Part shown: piece by piece, positions 6,855 to 10,000 of the stretch
Layout of the letters: every line of letters begins with the position of its first letter
How positions within the stretch are numbered: position 1 is the stretch's first letter
NCBI GenBank assembly: GCA_030674155.1
Contig: CM060329.1
Location: 22,464,944 to 22,474,943 of the forward strand
DNA from: Stramonita haemastoma
Taxonomy: Eukaryota > Mollusca > Gastropoda > Neogastropoda > Muricidae
DNA length: 10,000 nt
Direction of reading: 5' to 3'
The notes under the pieces: model-generated
Told to the model about the DNA's origin: nothing
Database searches by the model: none
What the model saw: only the letters and a program-made list of their open reading frames with translations
Position numbers and translations under genes: made by a program

Positions 6855-7458
6855 CCCTAATCAAGGATCACATCAATTAAAGAAACACCTTCAACTAACA
6901 ACAATAATAACCAAACAACAAAGCCAAAAATAACAAGACAGTAATAAACAGAAGACAAGTTGTAAGGACAGAAGATATAATAGAATAACAAAGGTGCAAT
7001 ACAGCGAACTAAAATTAATAATAAACACTCATATTTTCTTTATAATAGAAACCAAAAGCAAAGTGAAAGCATAAAATCGATAACAAGTAAGTAGTAGTTA
7101 AAACAAAAACAAACAAGCAAAAGTAGTAAATAAAACATGACAGGTTAGCTACTGGGTACATTATCCAACCATCATCTGTCAACAAAATTAGTCATAGGTC
7201 TAGAGATCATAATATTTCGGTAATAAAGGGGAGGGGGAAGAAAAAAAAGCAGAACCGAAACCAAAACAAACAAACAAACAAAAACAAAAAACCCACCTTA
7301 ATCAAAATATCTTCATTTTAGGGAAGTGCTACCAATGACAAATTACATAAACATATATCCCAGATTAATTTTTTTTTAAAGCATAATCAGCGACTAGTCT
7401 GCACACCTGTCCGTTGTAACTTGTATCAGACAATCTGAGACAAAGAAGTGTTATGATC
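6855..7458. other. A-rich spacer without recognisable gene
   Basis: About 600 bp, strongly A-rich on the plus strand, with (AAAC)n at 7263-7290 and many AAC/AATA short motifs. No coding frame, RNA gene or SINE body was recognised. Confidence 0.65.
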
Positions 7459-7686
7459 AATCAACATTTCCTGACCTATGTACCGATATTATGTTGATAG
7501 GATTACATAAAAACATACATGGTTACATACATCATATAAATAAGAATACACACAATGTAAACATTTATTCATCCATGTATACATCCACCCACAAACCTAT
7601 CCATCAAAACATGGGTTTAAAAGAGTATTTTCGAAAAGAAATCAAGGAAAAAAGAGAAAGATTAAAAAAAAAAAAAAAAGCACCCC

Positions 7687-7693
7687 AAAAAAA
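7687..7693 (-). terminator. Pol III terminator of tRNA-Gly copy 2
   Basis: Seven A on plus give a T7 run on the transcript strand, three bases past the discriminator. It is the strongest of the three tRNA terminators. Confidence 0.88.
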
Positions 7694-7696
7694 GTG

Positions 7697-7767
7697 TGCA
7701 TCGACCGGGAATCGAACCCGGGTCACCCGCGTGGCAGGCGAGTATTCTACCACTAGACCACCGATGC
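7697..7767 (-). tRNA. tRNA-Gly (GCC), copy 2
   Basis: A 71-nt minus-strand gene with a body base-for-base identical to copy 1: complete acceptor, D, anticodon and T stems, anticodon GCC (GGC on plus at 7733-7735), intact A- and B-boxes, discriminator A at 7697 and no encoded CCA. A T7 terminator follows. It sits in a block of at least 400 bp that is repeated around copy 3, about 2.1 kb to the right. The gene is far better conserved than its flanks, as expected if it is under selection or sequence homogenisation. On the minus strand, the SINE-free MITE copy lies about 150 bp upstream. Confidence 0.97.
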
Positions 7768-7914
7768 TCCTTGGACGTGAGGCAGAAAAAATAATGAAAA
7801 TGACAGGTTTAACTCAAGATATGGGCTTGGCCTATGATTTACACTGGAGTCTACCAGCAAGAGAGATAAATCTAATTCCCTGTGTCACACGGTCCATTTG
7901 TTTTATGACTCTGA

Positions 7915-8411
7915 CGTTACAACTTACGGTTAAATGTTGGCAGTTTTCCTTCCATTTTCATATATCACACTTGCATTGTACTGCACGTACTAAGGCATCC
8001 ACAGAAATAAAAACCACTTTTTTTCTTTTTTTCTTTTTCTTTTTTTTAAGAAAGACCAGCCCCTGACTCAAAACTCAGGACAATACACAGAAATTTGGTA
8101 AGTTTATGTTAATTTTTTTTCAGCAAACACTGTACCCCCTCAGTTCTTTGACGTCTGCTGGCTGCCTCACCACAATAATTAAGCATGCGCAGGTCAACGT
8201 TGTAGGAACACTAGCAATCCTCATTTTGATGATCATTTCCCACTTTCTTAACCCTACTTGATGTTGATCTATGGCCTCAACCCCCAAAACAAGTACACAG
8301 TGCGTTTTTCCATACTTTAAAACTCTGTGAAAACCAACAAACCTATTTCTGACTGGCACTCTATGGATACTACTTGACCCTTGACCCGGGAACTAACCCT
8401 TATGTGTATCC
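7915..8411 (-). mobile_element. MITE-like DNA transposon, copy 2, without SINE
   Basis: The reverse complement aligns with copy 1 from end to end. Shared landmarks are CACATAAGGGTTAG at one end, AGAGTGCCAGTCA, ACTGTGTACTTGTTTT, ATAGATCAACA, GGCAGCCAGCAGACG, CTGAGGGGGTACA, TGGTTTTTATTTCTGTGG and TGCAAGTGTGATAT. The end at 8400-8411 keeps TTATGTGTATCC with TTA outside (8412-8414). The other end (7915-7932) matches the TIR at about 13 of 18 positions with TGA outside (7912-7914), so it is more decayed. Length without an insertion is about 497 bp, which gives the native size of the family. No transposase frame is present. Confidence 0.8.
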
Positions 8412-8437
8412 TTAAAGATAGATAGCTTCAGTTGAAG

Positions 8438-8497
8438 TGTAGCTGTGTGGTGTGGTGTTGTGTGTGTGTGTTGTGTTGTGTGTGTGTGTGTGTGTGA
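8438..8497. repeat. (TG)n microsatellite
   Basis: About 60 bp of TG on the plus strand with GTGGT and GTTGTG interruptions, starting 25 bp beyond the MITE copy 2 end. Confidence 0.93.
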
Positions 8498-8571
8498 TAT
8501 GGTTAAATCCTATTGAAGTTAATCTAGACTAGGCCTAGCAGGCAAATATAATCTGGTTAACCTGGTGTAGA

Positions 8572-8732
8572 CGCGCGCGTATACCTACGCACACACTTAC
8601 GCACGTACACACAGACACACGCACGCACACACAGACATACAGACACACACACGACACACACACAGACACACAAACACACACACACACACACACACACACA
8701 ACACACACACAAACACACCACACACCACCACC
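8572..8732. repeat. Imperfect (CA)n repeat
   Basis: CG-rich at its start (CGCGCGCG near 8572-8578), then CACACA with CAGACA, TACGCA and ACGACA interruptions, ending in CACCA repeats. With the TG tract at 8438-8497 it forms an inverted dinucleotide pair around about 75 bp of unique sequence that carries TAGGCCTA (8530-8537). Confidence 0.93.
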
Positions 8733-8955
8733 AGAGTATCTTTGCAGTGTAGGCCTATCCTTTATCTTTGAGGTTTTTTTTTTCTTTCTTCGGTGTATTT
8801 TTTTTTTTTAGTTTTTCATTTTGTTATTGTCGTCTTTGTTTTTGTTGTTGTATTATTGATGGTTTTATTGTTGTTCAAAGAATCATGGGGATAAATGGGG
8901 AAAAATAAAATGCATCAAATGAAATTTTTATTGCTCTGACTTTGACTCTGATTTT
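8733..8955. other. T-rich spacer without recognisable gene
   Basis: Contains TAGGCCTA at 8750-8757, two T homopolymers near 8775 and 8800, and (TTG)n-like sequence near 8823-8875. No coding frame was recognised. Confidence 0.55.
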
Positions 8956-9059
8956 CACACGCCCACACAACTCACACACACAACACAATACAACACAACA
9001 CGACACGACACGACACGACACACACGACACGACACGACACGACACGACACACACAACAC

Positions 9060-9110
<51 letters not shown>

Positions 9111-9129
9111 CACACACACACACACACAC
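8956..9129. repeat. Compound (CACGA)n / (CA)n repeat
   Basis: Opens with CACAA-type pentamers. CACGA pentamers follow at 9000-9050 in two blocks separated by CACACA, then a long CA run to 9129. The pentamer blocks look derived from the CA register by insertion of one base per unit. Confidence 0.94.
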
Positions 9130-9304
9130 TTTTCTTTAAGGGCATAGCACGGATTCACATTAGAACTCAGAAACATTTGAAATCACCATTAATTAATTAC
9201 TATTCTCATTGGAAAGTTGCAACGACTGTGGAGTAGGTTAGGAACCTAGCTGGGAAGCCACAATTATTTTGATGTTTGATGGAGGGAGTCCAGTCTGTAT
9301 AATT
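9130..9304. other. Short spacer without recognisable gene
   Basis: About 175 bp between the CA array and SINE copy F. Nothing was recognised. Confidence 0.5.
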
Positions 9305-9500
9305 ACTATTTATTTTTATTTTGTTTATTTATTCTTCTATTTTGAGTATAATGGAATAAGCCCTCGTATGCTTTTTTTTTTTTTTTTTTTACATTCAGTC
9401 TCCTTGTGTTTGTAGTTTTGTAAATTTTGTCATATGTTCCCATCGGCACACAATGGCCTACTCTTTCGAAAAGGGGAACAGTATCTAACGTGTGCGTAGG
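9305..9500 (-). mobile_element. SINE copy F, 3' half
   Basis: On the minus strand it starts at the ACGTTAGATACTGTTCC block and continues through AGTAGGCCATTGTGTGCCG (about 9444-9463). The ACAAAATTTACAAAACTAC segment, a run of 19 A (9372-9390), and a tail ending in AATAAATAAACAAAATAAAA follow. The tRNA head and central GGATGAGAC segment are missing; similarity stops near 9500. Confidence 0.85.
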
Positions 9501-9790
9501 TTGTGACATGTATCTAAGACAGAAAGAAATTGTAATGGTCGACATTTAATGAGTGTGTACATATGTTGATAGGACCCATAGATAACAGACATAGATCTAC
9601 ATATGCATGCATACATACAAAATAATTGTATAACATCTTAAAATCCATAAATCAATCCATTTATCTATCCATCCACCCATCAACATACCCACCTACCATC
9701 AAAAGATGTTCTTTAAAAGAGTATTGATGAACACGTTAAAACAACCCCAAACCAACAACGGGAAGAAAAAATTAAACAAAGACAAAAGAG

Positions 9791-9795
9791 AAAAA
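9791..9795 (-). terminator. Pol III terminator of tRNA-Gly copy 3
   Basis: Five A on plus give TTTTT, five bases after the discriminator base. Confidence 0.78.
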
Positions 9796-9800
9796 CGTAT

Positions 9801-9870
9801 TGCATCGACCGGAATCGAACCCGGGTCACCCGCGTGGCAGGCGAGTATTCTACCACTAGACCACCGATGC
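9801..9870 (-). tRNA. tRNA-Gly (GCC), copy 3, with one-base deletion in the T arm
   Basis: A 70-nt minus-strand gene matching copies 1 and 2 except that one C is missing from the 3' strand of the T stem. Plus strand reads GACCGGAATCG here (9807-9817) against GACCGGGAATCG elsewhere. The T stem can then form only four pairs with an eight-base loop, a departure from the near-universal 5-bp stem and 7-base loop. Acceptor, D and anticodon arms, the anticodon GCC, the A-box and the B-box core GGTTCGATTCC are unchanged, and a T5 run follows. It may still be transcribed, but the product is probably unstable. It is either a young pseudogene or a sequencing/assembly error in a G-run; the sequence alone cannot separate these. 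Confidence 0.88.
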
Positions 9871-10000
9871 TGTACGATTCTGACAAAAGAAATAAAAATG
9901 ACAGGTCAGCTAAAGATAACGATTGACACTAGAGTCTAATAAACAAGCAGGAGAGACTAATGAAGTCCCCAGTATCCACATAGTCAGTTTTGGGTGTGTG

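Larger units (their letters stand above)
7459..7890. repeat. Segmental repeat unit around tRNA-Gly copy 2
   Basis: Flanks on both sides of the tRNA gene match those of copy 3 in the same orientation. On the left, ATGTTGATAGGA (7491) equals 9563, and CATACAT- and ATCCA-rich stretches and TTTAAAAGAGTATT follow in both. On the right, AAAATGACAGGT, then a GATT-ACACT-GAGTCT segment, then an AGCA-GAGAGA segment occur in both. Similarity fades near 7459 and 7890. Confidence 0.8.
9538..9960. repeat. Segmental repeat unit around tRNA-Gly copy 3
   Basis: Direct counterpart of 7459-7890, with shared flanks on both sides of the tRNA gene. The spacer left of the tRNA is about 30 bp longer here and has expanded CATACAT/ATCCATCC tetranucleotide stretches (about 9605-9690). 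Confidence 0.8.

Noticed and set aside
7491..8066. 191-codon plus-strand frame
   Set aside because: It runs antisense through tRNA-Gly copy 2 and into the MITE; the NRTRVTRVAG-like residues are the tRNA read backwards.
8956..9129. Regularly repeated units considered as a CRISPR-like array
   Set aside because: Units are contiguous 2-5 bp repeats without unique spacers, and the context is eukaryotic.

Overview
This window looks like intergenic or accessory DNA from an animal genome, most likely a marine mollusc and probably a gastropod. The phylum call is an inference. It rests on the density of (GT)n/(CA)n microsatellites, on a tRNA-headed SINE family whose central motif resembles SINEs I associate with gastropods, and on eukaryotic tRNA-Gly genes with internal promoters and T-run terminators. 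I see no intact host protein-coding gene. The long open frames over microsatellites and over the ATTGT satellite are low-complexity artefacts.

Layout, left to right. (1) Positions 1-1299, minus strand, hold the C-terminal part of a non-LTR retrotransposon polyprotein (RT thumb region plus RNase H). It is open for 433 codons to the window edge and cut at its 5' side next to a (GT)n/(GACA)n tract. (2) Positions 1695-2462 are a MITE-like element with 18-bp terminal inverted repeats and TTA direct repeats, interrupted by SINE copy A. (3) SINE copy B, a homopolymer hairpin and tRNA-Gly copy 1 (3455-3525, minus) follow. (4) A 440-bp GT/GC microsatellite and a higher-order ATTGT satellite lie at 3648-4850. 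(5) SINE copy C, then SINE copy D between two large CA arrays, occupy 5088-6638. (6) SINE tail fragment E and an A-rich spacer lead to tRNA-Gly copy 2 (7697-7767, minus). (7) A second, SINE-free MITE copy lies in inverted orientation at 7915-8411. (8) More TG/CA and CACGA repeats, SINE fragment F and tRNA-Gly copy 3 (9801-9870, minus, one base deleted) complete the window.

The functional content I can support is tRNA-Gly(GCC): two identical, structurally complete genes and one with a T-arm deletion. Copies 2 and 3 share flanking DNA as well, so they come from a segmental duplication. The rest is transposon and simple-repeat DNA. The most informative structure is the pair of MITE copies, which gives a filled and an empty state for one SINE insertion. 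I found no new coding system.
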